64,000 nucleotides of DNA from Escarpia spicata (lineage: Eukaryota; Annelida; Polychaeta; Sabellida; Siboglinidae), in contig OZ023214.1 of the NCBI GenBank assembly GCA_963995525.1, positions 10,530,331 to 10,594,330 on the forward strand, given 5' to 3'. The translations under genes and the position numbers were made by a program. A model generated the notes under the pieces. The model had not been told where the DNA came from. It worked only from the letters and a program-made list of their open reading frames with translations, and searched no databases. Shown piece after piece: positions 13,080 to 24,892 of this stretch (its first letter is position 1; every line of letters begins with the position of its first letter).

Positions 13080-16000
13080 TCATATTGTGTCTGAAATATG
13101 CAACGTCATGCTAACGAACTGTTAAATTCGGTGGCATAAATCGTTGTTCACTGCTGTAGAAACAAACAATAAACAAACAATAATATGCGTAAAAACTACT
13201 TTCATCAATAAAAGTGACATAATCAACTGAGAATATATAATTATAACGGCAATAACATTTAGCCGAAATACATAGGTTACTGAGCAACACAAACTAGCAT
13301 TCCCGATTCGGCGAACTGAGCAGAGTAGGAATCTGTGATGTCAAGTTGGGTATCTATCACGCGAACAAGCGAAAACGATCTTCTGCTTCTCTAATCAGTC
13401 CATCTCTTTAATTAGGCCAATTTCTGTTTGTCACTTAAGTGGCCGGTTTACTTGGGCTCTATTGTAAACCGAAACCTGGTATGTACATTGCACGTGATTT
13501 CGATGTTACACGGGAACAAACCCGAGATGTGGCAACCGACCATTGCCTGTCCGTTGATTAGTTCCGTATAGTGGACCACAGGCGTGTGGTGCGGTAAATC
13601 AGAGACATGATCGAAAATACGCCACCTGATCCACGATATAAACATTAAATCAGAATTAATATGCTGTGAAATAGGTCGCAGAGGCTCTGTGTCTGAAATC
13701 GCGACGAAAGACTATCTTTAACTCACTTGGCATAATGCCATCAGCGAAACAAATGAAATGACTAACTCTATCGTTGTCTAAACCTGCTCCGCTAACTTCA
13801 TCAACTACACTCTTCTCAAATGCAAAGGTGAACTACAGTGATTTCACCCGAGACTTACTGAAATTGTGTAGTTATGCACTAAAAGATTTTCCTGATCACA
13901 AAAAAAGGAAACACGTCATAAATGTAGAATGGATAAAATGTCAAGACAATATTTACAGAAGCAATGAAAATTCGAACGACATTAACAGTTTAGAGTGCAA
14001 CCCATTTGGTGGTAGATACTAATTGTGTGTGAAGCATCAAATGTTATCGCACGCAAAACTGTTCTGGGGCCGATCGATACAATTGTATGGCGTTTAACCG
14101 AAAATACGGTTGTACGGTGAATTACTGCTTCTGGGCATTCCCTGTGTGCCGTAGACTGTTGCCAGTCGTGGCAGCTGAGGCCTTCCCACGAGGACCCTGT
14201 CTCTTCCTCGTATCCGGCGCCCAAGGGAAAGACACAATCGTGCTGCAAGCAAACTTAGTAGTGGTGAAAAATGGCACTGCGCATGTCCATCAGCCATTTC
14301 CGCTCGGGCCTTGTTGCACCGACGCGGCGCCGTTAGCACCACTGATGTCTGTACATGTTTAGAGATCAATGGTTAGCACCGACGTTGTTATGAAGTTGTT
14401 TTGTTTAAGTTCCGCACTTCGGTGTACTGTCGAAAGCTTGTGTAGACTCGTGCTGCGATCATTTGCAGGACGCTTCAAGAGGTGCTTGCCTCTCGGAGGT
14501 TTTGAGTGTCAGTATCAAGATCCGCCAGGTGAAGCGAACTTGTATATATATATTCGGATTCAGGTATAGTGTAAAGCTCGACAGAAATATCAAGGCAAGG
14601 TACAGATTTCCATAATTTATTCACCCCACCGAAAAAAATATTCATAAATTACCCTGGGGATGATATCAACTTCTCATACGACCTTTAAAATACTCCTTAT
14701 TTGGACTCGTCAGCCTCATAAACACTCTTATCATCGAAAAGATATGAACATATAAACATCTCTTCCAAATTACCACGTATATATACAGGTTGTAAAAAAC
14801 CCTCCACCCTAGTCAACACAAACAATCATGACAGACAAATACATCCTTCTGCGATCACTATAGTGAAATGTATAGGTACTGTTCCCCTCGAGGCCATCGT
14901 AATGTAAATATAATTCGAAGAATGTTCGAGTCCAACGATACCCTGTTTCGACAAGGACGTCAACTTGATTCGGTTCTAGCCGTCCGTAACCTTCCGAAGT
15001 CAACTCAGCTCGATTTGAGGGAACTTCTCGCGGGAATTCAATCACGACGCTTATACCGCCTATTCGCATGTAGCATCGCTTTATTCTGTCTCTCGGCCTC
15101 ACGAACAAACATGTAGACGTTGCTGGCTGTCACTCTGACCCGGCACTCCGGTATTCTCTTCTACAATGGGCAGGTATGTAAGACCTCGTTGTCTATTTAC
15201 GATAACGCTCGGTATGACTTCTCTGCCTTGGTTTGACCGCCGCACGGTAATAATATCTGATCACAATCTGACTACATCCTCCTTTCTGCGCGTAACTCAG
15301 GACTGGTGTGATCTATCTGTCTCAACCACTAGTCAGTGAACAATATCATTCGCATCTGTCATGTGACCCCTGCTGATGCTGACAACATTGTAAGAATTCC
15401 ACCACCCCAGGTAATACAATCATTCAACATGTATATAAATCCTAATTATATCGACATTCCAATACGTTGTGAAATTAATCTACGTAAGTTTCCACCCATA
15501 CCGCAGTTCCTATTCATAAAAAGCAGTCTACCATTCTATAATTATTACACATTAGACTCAACTATTCTACCTATCTACCCTAATTATAATGTAATGTTGT
15601 CCCGGTTCTTTGAAAATCTTATGTCATAGTGCATTCACACTATTGCGTAAGCACTACCCAGCAGTCAATATCCGTACAAGGTAACCCACATTTTAGCTTT
15701 CACCGTCGATAGCTACCTATGTTAAGTTCTCAATACCAAATGATGACAGTCAGTGAGAAATAAGATCTCGTACAAGGTTGAAATTCATAAGAAGATTATG
15801 TGTGTGTGTGTGGGGGGGGGGGGGGGGGGGCGGCAGCATAGTTTATACTTCGGATACGACTCCTTTGGAAGGACAAATATTTGAAAGTTGCACACTGGTG
15901 ACTTGCTTTAGATTCGAATATAAAACAATTTTCAACAGATCTGTTACGCAAAGATAACTCAGGTATGCTCAGGTTTGTAATCGTACTGTAATGGTAATGG

Positions 16001-16690
16001 TGCATTGCCTGACACGAAGCGCGCGATATGCCTCGGTTACCAACGAATTTCCACGGAATTTACGTAACTGTAACCATGCGCCATTTCCGCCAAATTCTAT
16101 ACCAGTCCAAAAGGGAAGGGGATGTTTTTCTGGATTCACCTGGAATACGATAGCATAGTGCAATGAGAAGCAAAAAAGCAATGAAAATATATGGAACTAC
16201 TAATGCTGCTGTAGGCCTATGCAACCATGGAACCTAGCGTCCTTTGGCCAGGGTCTAGCCCTCGGTTAATATGCTGTTATTTCATATCCAATAGCGCCTA
16301 ACACAACTGTACATTTCATATGCTTTCATCATATAACATTTGTATTAGGCCCATGTACATATCAACGTAACTGGCTTTGTGCTAGTAAGAACTATAATGA
16401 GTCAAACATGTTCTGTAACTGGCATTATTATTCCGGCCTATTTGTTGCGAGAGTTGCGGCAACTGAATGAACTTGAGTTGCACTAGCGTGATAGGAATGA
16501 CAACGTTGGCCCGGTATCGTTGTTGATTGTGGCGACGCTGATTCTGAACGTCGATCTATTGTTTGACTACATCAATGTAAACGTCCACGTGAACAAAAGG
16601 CAGCATAAAGCGATGACGTAAGCAGAGCATCGCATACGCCACGTACAGTCCAGATCCGTCCATACAACTCCAGACATCTCTAGACATATC
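13080..16690. other. Intron sequence, nothing recognised apart from a poly-G run
   Basis: Several open frames of 80-100 codons occur on both strands but none has a recognisable domain. The only distinct element is the G tract at 15812-15830. Confidence 0.5.
15812..15830. repeat. (TG)n followed by a run of 19 G
   Basis: A short tg run passes directly into 19 consecutive G residues. It could form a G-quadruplex and is also a likely site of sequencing-length error. Confidence 0.85.
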
Positions 16691-16699
16691 CGGCTTGTC

Positions 16700-17310
16700 C
16701 ATACGTCTCTGACCCGTCCAGACCTCTTCGACCTGTCCAGACCTCTCCGTCCCGACCAGACCTCTCCGGCCCAACCAGACCTCCTCGGCTTGTCCAGACC
16801 TCTCCGACCCGTCCAGAACTCTCTGACCCATTCAGACCTCTCCGACCCGTTCAGACCTCCTCGACCTGTCCAGACCTCTCCGATCCGACCAGATTTCTTC
16901 GGCTTGTCCAGTCCTCTCCGACCCGTCCAGAACTCTCTGACCCATTCAGACCTCTCTGACCCATTCAGACCTCTCCGACCCGTTCAGACCTCCTCGACCT
17001 GTCCAGACCTCTCCGACCCGACCAAACCTCTCCGACTCTTCCAGACCTCCTCGACCTGTCCAGACCTCTCCGACCCGACCAGTCCACTCCGACCAGTCCA
17101 GAGCTCTCCGTCCCACCCAGACCTCTCCGACCCGTCCATACCTTTCCGTCCCACCCAGACCTCTCCGACCCGTTCATACCTCTCCGTCCCACCCAGACCT
17201 CTCTGGTCCGTCCTTACCTCTCCGTCCCATCCAGACCTCTCCGACCGGTCCAGACCTCTCCGACCCAACCAGACCTCTCCGACCCGTCCAACCCCCTTTC
17301 CGATCCGACC
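16700..17310. repeat. Minisatellite, about 19-bp unit (cagacctctccgacccgtc)
   Basis: Some 30 degenerate copies of a pyrimidine-rich 19-bp unit; variants replace gacctct by gacctcctcg or aactctctg. The unit lacks stop codons in several frames, so a 185-codon + frame rich in Pro, Ser, Asp and Leu and 75-94-codon antisense frames run through it. 19 is not a multiple of three, so the peptide does not repeat with the DNA unit. That argues against a protein-coding array. Confidence 0.9.
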
Positions 17311-17499
17311 AGGGGACCATTACACTAACATTTGTACGAGCTCTTAAACCCGACTTTGCTCTTTAAAATACATTTCGCTCCTTAACAGTGATCTTGTTCA
17401 CCAACTGTCAACAAACAATGCGCTACAGAGACATTTTCGCCGGCGTGTCATGGAAACGTGTCCTCTTTGTTGCAGTAGTGGCTTTTTATATTAAAAAAC

Positions 17500-17732
17500 T
17501 CCTTAACTTTAACAACAAATTCTGTTTAATGAAAATATTACAAAATTCCGTCGTCATTTAAAAACTTATCTTTACAAACTTGCTTATCCACCATAGCTCC
17601 CTAGCGCCTTGACCCATCTGTTGACAACTGGAATACTGCTTATGGATTTTGAGATTGACCAATCCTTTTGTCTTGATGCGCCTCTTTTAGACGCAATAGA
17701 AGTTATCTTATTATTATTATTAATAATGTATT
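17500..17732 (+). mobile_element. L2/CR1-type LINE 3' end fragment
   Basis: Codons at 17546-17596 read FRRHLKTYLYKLAYPP then stop. This is the C-terminal signature of CR1/L2-type reverse-transcriptase polyproteins (F-R/K-R-H-L-K-T-Y-L-F/Y). A short 3'UTR follows, ending in a (TTA)n microsatellite tail at about 17710-17730, as expected for this LINE class. It is severely 5'-truncated. Confidence 0.75.
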
Positions 17733-17764
17733 TTCCTTATGAGCTTATCGTTCTAGTGAGACAG

Positions 17765-17885
17765 TGCCATGCCCATCCAAACCTCTCCGGCCCATCTAGA
17801 CACGTCGAAACGACTCCGATCTGTCCAGGCTCGTCCACATTCGTCTAGCCCTCTGCGGCCCGTCCAGACCCGGCCCGCATACACC
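17765..17885. repeat. Outlying copies of the 19-bp minisatellite
   Basis: Phrases such as ccaaacctctccggccc and cgtccagacccggcccg repeat the unit of the 16.7-17.3 kb array. The LINE fragment and about 200 bp of other sequence separate them from it. Confidence 0.6.
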
Positions 17886-18639
17886 TGCTGATTGCGGCCA
17901 GACGAACCCGTCTACCGCTCTACCAGCAATCTCGCCTAGAACAGCTGGACAACCAATATGTCCGTTGCCGTGGCGACGCCGACGTGACTAGGGCGGGCTT
18001 GCGATATAATCCCTGCAAGCTGCCGCATTCAGCTGGCACCCATAACGCCAACAAGATGTCAGCCATTGGCCATTTCTGGAACTTCTGGGACGGCTGTGTT
18101 TGCGTCACCGTATCCTACTCAAGAACTTTGTTGACTTTTCTTCTACGGACGCATGTCGATATAATGTCTACTCTCCACGGCGGTCATGTCGATTAAATGC
18201 GTATCTTTAAATATGCCCGCAAAATTCGTAGTTCAAACCACCGTCGCTGAAAATTGTAGCAACGTGCTGTTGGGGAAGATTGTCGCAGTCGCGAACACAG
18301 TCGAAATATACGATATGTAGTAATTTTTTCCATCTTAATATAGGTTTTGCCCTTCGTCTTCTAGCACCTCGTCTGCTTTCCATGCTCTCTGTCTATTCAT
18401 GTTAATCTGAAACGAGAGTTAATTATCTGTAGTTGGATGTTGATCCCTGCCTGCACGGACGCAACCCTTGGTTTTCGATAACATTTCGTAGTCTGTGATG
18501 GCTGGAGCGTTGCCGGCGTGTTTGTGGTTGCGTGCTGATACGAGATGCATTAGAATCGCCCTGTCTATGCGAACACACTCACTACAACATAGGTTGGTAA
18601 ATGAACGATCCATCATTTCACACCACACATGCAGGTAGA
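17886..18639. other. Intron sequence, nothing recognised
   Basis: No supported gene or element. Confidence 0.5.
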
Positions 18640-18805
18640 ACCACGATTGCTGCTACGCACACCGAGACAAACAAGGCATGCGGCATAGAGTGGGCAGTCT
18701 GAAAGAAGTACTAGAGGTTGAAATTCATAAGAAGGTACCAACAACTTATTACACACAAAGATTATATTACGATCGCAAGAGATGCAGTCTCTTGAAGTTT
18801 TTTTA

Positions 18806-18977
18806 GATGCGTTGCCTGCGAGCTATCAGATGTGTTACTAGGGCAGACAGATTATGAAATAGCCAGATCAGAGATGAGACATTCACCCCTGAATCCATCT
18901 TAGATGTCATCAGACATAGAAGACTCCGGTGGTTTGGACATGTCTGCCGTATGCCAAACGAAAACCTCATAGAATAG
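18806..18977 (+). pseudogene. Decayed LINE reverse-transcriptase C-terminal fragment
   Basis: The frame reads a 16-residue stretch ending RADRL, one stop, then a longer stretch with the signature RHRRLRWFGHVCRMP and a final stop. R-R-L-R-W-F-G-H-V-x-R-M is the hallmark of the region after the polymerase domain in many non-LTR retrotransposons (RTE/Jockey-like). At least one internal stop shows it is dead. The segment after it, to about 19.1 kb, looks like its scrambled continuation but has no clean frame. The phrase ggttgaaattcataagaag, just upstream at about 18718, also occurs at about 15777. Confidence 0.8.
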
Positions 18978-19354
18978 TTTTCAGGGAAGACTTTTAAGGA
19001 CAGAGGTGAAGTGACCAAGGTAGGCAGCACACTGGACTCCCGCTTTTAACAGCAGAGCGGTGTGCGCTAGACAGGACAACGTGGAGGTGTGCGACATCCA
19101 GGAGAATTGCGGGGATCAAATTGGCCTAGGCATTTAAATCAAGTCAAGACTCACAAAGAAGGACAGTAAATCCCTCGCGGCATGGTAACGAGGTAGCTTA
19201 TATCAGCATCACGTGGATAAGGTATTATAGCAATCTCTCGATACACTATACAGGGAGAACAAGAATTGTCAATGTATATAGGTGCAGATAGCATTGTACT
19301 ATTTGCCGTATAAGAAAGTACATAATATGGCATAAGTAGAACAAACACATCTAG

Positions 19355-19410
19355 AGGGAAGGGAGGAGGGCGGGAGGGAGGAAGGGAGGGAGGAAGGGAG
19401 GGGAGAGATT
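19355..19410. repeat. GGGA/GGAA-rich tract
   Basis: Short purine-rich tandem of gggagg and aaggga immediately before the 36-bp array. Confidence 0.8.
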
Positions 19411-19434
19411 CCGCGGGAATCAATATGTATGTCA

Positions 19435-20382
19435 TATCTGCCGACTCAGATGGTAGACCCCGTACATATGTAACTGCCGACTCAGATGGTAGACCCCGGA
19501 CATATGTAACTGCCGACTCAGATGGTAGACCCCGTACATATGTAACTGCCGACTCAGATGGTAGACCCCGTACATATGTAACTGCCGACTCAGATGGTAG
19601 ACCCCGTACATATGTAACTGCCGACTCAGATTGTAGACCCCGTACATATATAACTGCCGACTCAGATGGTAGACACCGTACATATGTAACTGCCGACTCA
19701 GATGGTAGACCCCGTACATATGTAACTGCCGACTCAGATGGTAGAACCCGTACATATGTAACTGCCGACTCAGATGGTAGACCCCGTACATATGTAACTG
19801 CCGACTCAGATTGTAGACCCCGTACATATATAACTGCCGACTCAGATGGTAGACCCCGTACATATGTAACTGCCGACTCAGATGGTAGACCCCGTACATA
19901 TGTAACTGCCGACTCAGATGGTAGACCCCGTACATATGTAACTGCCGACTCAGATGGTAGACCCCGTACATATGTAATTGCCGACTCAGATGGTAGACCC
20001 CGTACATATATAACTGCCGACTCAGATGGTAGACACCGTACATATGTAACTGCCGACTCAGATGGTAGACCCCGTACATATGTAACTGCCGACTCAGATG
20101 GTAGACACCGTACATATGTAACTGCTGACTCAGATGGTAGACACCGTACATATGTAACTGCCGACTCAGATGGTAGACCCCGTACATATGTAACTGCCGA
20201 CTCAGATGGTAGACACCGTACATATGTAACGGCTGACTCAGATGGTAGACACCGTACATATGTAACTGCCGACTCAGATGGTAGACACCGTACATATGCA
20301 ACTGCTGACTCAGATGGTAGACACCGTACATATGTAACTGCCGACTCAGGTGGTAGACCCCGTACATATGTAACTGGCTCGT
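19435..20382. repeat. Minisatellite, 36-bp unit, about 26 copies
   Basis: The unit starts gtagaccccgtacatatgta and continues actgccgactcagatg. Because 36 is divisible by three and the unit lacks stops in several frames, three long frames run through it: 12-residue repeats TADSDGRPRTYV on + and SAVTYVRGLPSE and MYGVYHLSRQLH on -. The longest is 448 codons (minus, 19151-20497). Variants (caccg for ccccg, ttgtag for tggtag, tatataac for tatgtaac) recur about every 180 bp (five units), so there is partial higher-order structure. Coding function is not supported by non-repetitive conserved sequence. Confidence 0.95.
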
Positions 20383-20582
20383 TGAAATACACTACAGATG
20401 TAGAAGCACGTCCACTTGTTCTCTCTTTCCGCCCGTTCCCGCGCTGAATGCTTGTCTCGCCAGGAGCACTAAATAATTTTTCGGCCAAAAGGCGCATCTA
20501 TTAATTAATGTAATGATGATATCAAGGTATCGGGAAAAGACGTTTCCTGAAATAAAGTGCTGTTATTTTAACGTATTTTACA

Positions 20583-20670
20583 TTTACTCACTCACTTAAT
20601 CACTCACTCAATCACTCACTCAATCACTCACTCACTCACTCAATCAATCAATCAATCAATCAACCAATCA
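20583..20670. repeat. (CACT)n / (CAAT)n tetranucleotide repeat
   Basis: Actc and aatc tetranucleotides alternate with small interruptions. Confidence 0.85.
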
Positions 20671-21190
20671 CTGTCAAGCAACTGATACATAAAAGAAATA
20701 CCGGAACATCCTTCGTTTTCCCAGGTTTTCATTAGCAGCTTTCTATAGTGCAGTAACCGTACTATTTGTGAATACCTATCTGTGGCATTCCCGAACTGGC
20801 ATTTCTATGTGGCAATTCAGTCCAGTAAAACTCTCCAACAGGCAAATGTCATTATTCCTGTTAATTTTGAGTTTCTTTTATGGTTTCAAGCTCGTAACGA
20901 GGTCACGGCCAGTATGGTTTCTTGGCAAACGTTTCCTGAGCACGATGACTTGCGTCCGACTCGTGCGTCAAAACTTTCACGTTCGTGGCGATGGTAGAGC
21001 GTTACCGGCACTGGCCGCAACGTATTAATTACGCTGGACGCGTAAGGCCAACGGGTGATGGCGAAGCTAGGTTTTCATTCATTTTGCTCCGTTGGATACG
21101 GAACGCCATCACGCGTACAGATTTACGTCACTGCAACTTCTCTGGGCGGCTCGGTATTTACTCGGCTCGGTATTTATTCGTTCCGTCTCA
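20671..21190. other. Intron sequence, nothing recognised
   Basis: No supported gene or element. Confidence 0.5.
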
Positions 21191-21194
21191 CAGC

Positions 21195-21198
21195 ATGC

Positions 21199-21231
<33 letters not shown>

Positions 21232-21232
21232 T
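21195..21232. repeat. (TGCG)n microsatellite
   Basis: About nine copies of the tetranucleotide tgcg. Confidence 0.9.
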
Positions 21233-21499
21233 ATGTTGCCTGCTGGTACATGCGTGTGTATAAGTGCGCGTCTGAATGAATCTTTGCACGAAGAATGTGT
21301 AGAACTGACAAGCGTTTCATAAATAGATCAAACCAACCAACTCGTTTTTCTCGCCCGAATTCTTTCTACTCATAGTGTTGTTTATCGGTCTGTTTGCGTA
21401 CTTCAACATATTTCGACGACACGGCTTCCGTTTCGGGTACCATGCGTCCTGTCAATTCGTTACAGCCTTTTGCCTATATTTTAGTTTTGGACTTTGGGC

Positions 21500-21557
21500 T
21501 ATCTTTGTTTGTTTGTCTGCCTGTCTGTCTGTCAGCCTGCCTGCCTGTCTGTCTGCC

Positions 21558-21601
<44 letters not shown>

Positions 21602-21745
21602 ATTCACTCAAACATGTATGTATGTATGTGTGTGCGTATGTATGTATGTATGTATGTATGTATGTATGTATGTATGTATGTATGTATGTATGTATGTATG
21701 TATGTATGCATGCATGCATGCATGCATGCATGCACGTACGTTAGT
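21500..21745. repeat. (CTGT)n then (GTAT)n then (GCAT)n compound microsatellite
   Basis: Three tetranucleotide arrays in succession: gtct/gcct at 21500-21602, gtat at 21613-21708, gcat at 21708-21735. The Cys-Leu-Ser-Val and Met-Tyr-Val-Cys frames are repeat artefacts. Confidence 0.95.
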
Positions 21746-22260
21746 ATGTGCCTATCTGTCCGCAAGCCCACCTATCTGCCTGCCAATGACCACCTGCCTC
21801 GCCTGCCTCGCCTGCCCGCCTACCTGCCGCCTGCCTGACATCCATCGCCTGTAAACTGTCTTTGTATCGGTCCATTTGTACGATCATTATCGTATGATGT
21901 TCACGTTTTTACGCTCGCTCGTCATCGCATTCATTTCACGACGGGCCGTTCTGCCATTACGATAATTAAAGCACAGGTGTTTGACGACTCTTGGACCGAC
22001 CTTTAAAGGGCGCACGGGGTGCCGGCAGTTGTCGTGAAGGGAGGCAGGCGCCTGGTTATTTATAACGGCCCTACCGACTTCACCGTTGATAAACATCGTT
22101 AATTAAATTGCCGCTACACAACTCATTCAGCGAAATAATATATATATATTCGCCGTGATAATTGCAACGCCACGATGAGCATATTCCCGGCTGGTGGGCG
22201 GTGTGATTCCGTGAAGGCAAGGGCGGCAGTGTATTTTCCCCAGCGCCGCTTCGTACACGT
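21746..22260. other. Intron sequence up to the assembly gap, nothing recognised
   Basis: No supported gene or element; a short (TA)n run lies at 22139-22149. Confidence 0.5.
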
Positions 22261-22460
22261 NNNNNNNNNNNNNNNNNNNNNNNNNNNNNNNNNNNNNNNN
22301 NNNNNNNNNNNNNNNNNNNNNNNNNNNNNNNNNNNNNNNNNNNNNNNNNNNNNNNNNNNNNNNNNNNNNNNNNNNNNNNNNNNNNNNNNNNNNNNNNNNN
22401 NNNNNNNNNNNNNNNNNNNNNNNNNNNNNNNNNNNNNNNNNNNNNNNNNNNNNNNNNNNN
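22261..22460. other. Assembly gap (200 N)
   Basis: Exactly 200 unknown bases. The frames running across it as unknown residues are meaningless. Confidence 1.
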
Positions 22461-22461
22461 C

Positions 22462-22559
22462 GTAGTCTTCATCGGCCGAATGACGTCACGGGAGTGGGAT
22501 CCGACGTGACAGTGGTCATCTGACACACCCGTAACGTCATTTTGCCGATGAAGACTGCG
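22462..22559. repeat. Imperfect inverted repeat abutting the gap
   Basis: Arms of about 34 bp face each other: the left begins tagtcttcatcggc right after the gap and the right ends gccgatgaagactgc. Both contain aatgacgt followed by acggg; the left copy has a perfect CRE octamer (tgacgtca). The hairpin potential may explain why the assembly broke here. Confidence 0.8.
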
Positions 22560-22604
22560 AGATGCAGTCGAAATATTCAAAAGAGATAAAAGTCCCGTAA
22601 AATA

Positions 22605-22757
22605 TATCGTCACAAAGTCCTCCCACTCTAATCGACTCCTCGCCAGCTTCCCCCTGAAACTCCCTTTCACACCAACCTCCTCCCGCAGCTCCTCCGTTCT
22701 TCGCTTGTCTATCATCTTCACTCCCGCAATTCGTCTCATCCAATACAACCTATCCAC
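22605..22757 (-). pseudogene. LINE reverse-transcriptase C-terminal fragment
   Basis: The minus-strand frame reads RLYWMRRIAGVKMIDKR, then EELREEVGVK, then KLARSRLEWEDFV. This follows the order of the post-polymerase region of non-LTR retrotransposon proteins, where R-R-x-x-G-V-x-x-x-D-K/R-x-R-x-E-E-L precedes R-S-R-L-x-W. Only about 50 codons remain; no polymerase motifs lie upstream. It is unrelated at base level to the fragment at 18.8 kb, so it is probably another family. Confidence 0.65.
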
Positions 22758-22760
22758 GTT

Positions 22761-23402
22761 AACTCACCGACTTGCTGTAAGGAAGTCCGTTGGTGGTGAA
22801 CATCCGCAGCGCATACGCGTTGTTGTAGCACTCCACGGTCGCCTTCTTTGTGTTGGCGGTTTAGAGATTTGCATCTCACCTGTCAAACCGAGTTAGCGAT
22901 GCGCTGATTAGAATTGCTACAGCGCTAGGATAATTGAGTTCGAAGTTTATGCAGTTAGTCTTCAAAATATCATCACAACAGTCGATATCCATAATTCGTC
23001 GGAGGATTGCGTAGACTAATTCATATTAGAAAGGAAAGGTGCGAAAAGGATCCAACGTTAAACACGTGAGGAAAAGAAATGCATGGCCAATGGGCTGCTA
23101 AATACATCGACCCCGGTAGTTCACCGGTAGTTTAATTGAACGAAACTTAAATTTATAATGGTCAGAGTGCTTTCTTGTTTACACCACGTAATGGTATTAT
23201 GAGAGCAAATGCAAAACGTTGGTTTGCATACGGACACGTTTAAGAGGTAGAGTGGTTGATTGAACAAGTACATTCAAGCAATTCCTTAAATGGCTCATTA
23301 GTATAGAGTTTGGTTTCCGGAATCAGCAACTAAACAACCTGACCCACCTGATATATTATGATTGTATCGTCGCGTAATAAACACAACATCGTGGTGACGG
23401 CT
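22761..23402. other. Intron sequence, nothing recognised
   Basis: No supported gene or element. Confidence 0.5.
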
Positions 23403-24100
23403 GATCACATCGTGCAAAGAGAGTTACGACGTAACCTTAAGATGTGTCTGTATTGGTAGTGATCACATCGTGCAAATAGAATTACGACGCAATCTTAAGA
23501 CGTTGGTCTGTATTGGTAGTGATCACATCGTGCAAGTAGAATTACGACGCAATCTTAAGACGTTGGTCTGTATTGGTAGTGATCACATCGTGCAAGTAGA
23601 ATTACGACGCAATCTTAAGACGTTGGTCTGTATTGGTAGTGATCACATCGTGCAAGTAGAATTACGACGCAATCTTAAGACGTTGGTCTGTATTGGTAGT
23701 GATCACATCGTGCAAGTAGAATTACGACGCAATCTTAAGACGTTGGTCTGTATTGGTAGTGATCACATCGTGCAAATAGAATTACGACGCAATCTTAAGA
23801 CGTTGGTCTGTATTGGTAGTGATCACATCGTGCAAATAGAATTACGACGCAATCTTAAGACGTTGGTCTGTATTGGTAGTGATCACATCGTGCAAGTAGA
23901 ATTACGACGCAATCTTAAGACGTTGGTCTGTATTGGTAGTGATCACATCGTGCAAGTAGAATTACGACGCAATCTTAAGACGTTGGTCTGTATTGGTAGT
24001 GATCACATCGTGCAAATGAAGCTACGACGTAATATTAAGACGGTGTTGATCACAACGGGCAAATGACGCTCCGACGTAATCTTAAGACGTTGGTCTGCAT
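23403..24100. repeat. Minisatellite, exact 60-bp unit, 9 near-identical copies plus 3 degenerate edge copies
   Basis: Nine consecutive 60-bp units (23461-24000) begin gatcacatcgtgcaa and end tctgtattggtagt. They differ at a single position (A or G after tgcaa). Edge copies at 23403-23460 (58 bp) and 24001-24100 are clearly diverged. A 198-codon frame encodes a 20-residue repeat because 60 is divisible by three and the unit has no stop in that frame. No unique flanking coding sequence suggests a real protein. Confidence 0.97.
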
Positions 24101-24544
24101 CAGTGCTTGCCGCTCGGCCGGCGGGTTCGAGCAGGCTTTGGAGCGTGTTTCCCGATCGCTGATTCCGCACCACGTGGGCCTCGACGCTGGGTGTCTCGAT
24201 AGAACCGACACTGTGCTGATGGCCGCTGGCGGAATGTGACCTTCACGGGGCGTCGTGTTCGCCTGTCTGTACGAGGCTTCGGCCGTCCTCGACTTACGGC
24301 GGCTGTCGAAGTATCAGCCAAGACAATCAGGCGCTACGATGACTGCAGTTTCCAGCTGGCGTGGTGCTGTTGCCACGGTCTAGGATCTCCCGGGGTGCTT
24401 CATAGGATTTACACTGCCTCCCGTGACGGGATCGGAAGGGGTCTAAGTTTATATTCCAATCCGTCATGACTTATTTATTGTAATTATTAAAACGAAACGT
24501 TATGCCCATTTTTGTTACGGGTTGTTTGTGGTATTAGAGACACC

Positions 24545-24840
24545 AAACACCGCAGGGCACGGTGGCGAACTGTTTAAAACACCTCCATGGAGAGAATCCG
24601 GATTCAGTTCGAATCCCGTTGATATGATTTCGAAGCGGGAGCAATTTCGTTGCTTCAGTTCACTCTTCCATACAACTGACCACCTGGCTTTAGATAATGT
24701 GCATATAAGTAATTGCTGCGTGGCTGAATGCTTCCTGGAGAAGTCGGGATTGTGTGGGAACGAACACGTGATGCGATGTGATGTGTAAAGCGCTCTGACG
24801 AGTCTCAACGATTGGATTCCTCGTTATTTCATAACTTACA
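24545..24840 (+). mobile_element. SINE with tRNA-like head
   Basis: A-box-like ggtggcgaactg (about 24570) and B-box gttcgaatccc (about 24608) form a Pol III head. The family body follows: a segment around cttcagttcactc, tgcgtggctgaatgcttcc, then tgtaaagcgctctgacgag with a gattggattcc tail. It has the same segment order as the copies at 26.0 and 56.7 kb. Confidence 0.8.
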
Positions 24841-24892
24841 TTTTGTATGCATCTAGTGTAATTGCTGCAACAGTTAGAACAAGCGATGTGGC

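Noticed and set aside
14809..15108. 99-codon minus frame with varied composition
   Set aside because: Composition looks protein-like but I see no domain, no splice sites and no support; isolated in intron sequence.
16790..17347. 185-codon Pro/Ser/Asp-rich frame
   Set aside because: It follows a stop-poor 19-bp minisatellite whose length is not a multiple of three; the peptide has no stable repeat.
19151..20497. 448-codon minus-strand open frame as a repeat-protein gene
   Set aside because: It is almost wholly the 36-bp minisatellite, is open in two other frames too, and its unique ends match nothing I recognise. Kept as a repeat and a low-key finding.
23470..24066. 198-codon frame and possible CRISPR-like array
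   Set aside because: Units are contiguous with no unique spacers, in an animal genome. It is a minisatellite with an accidental open frame.
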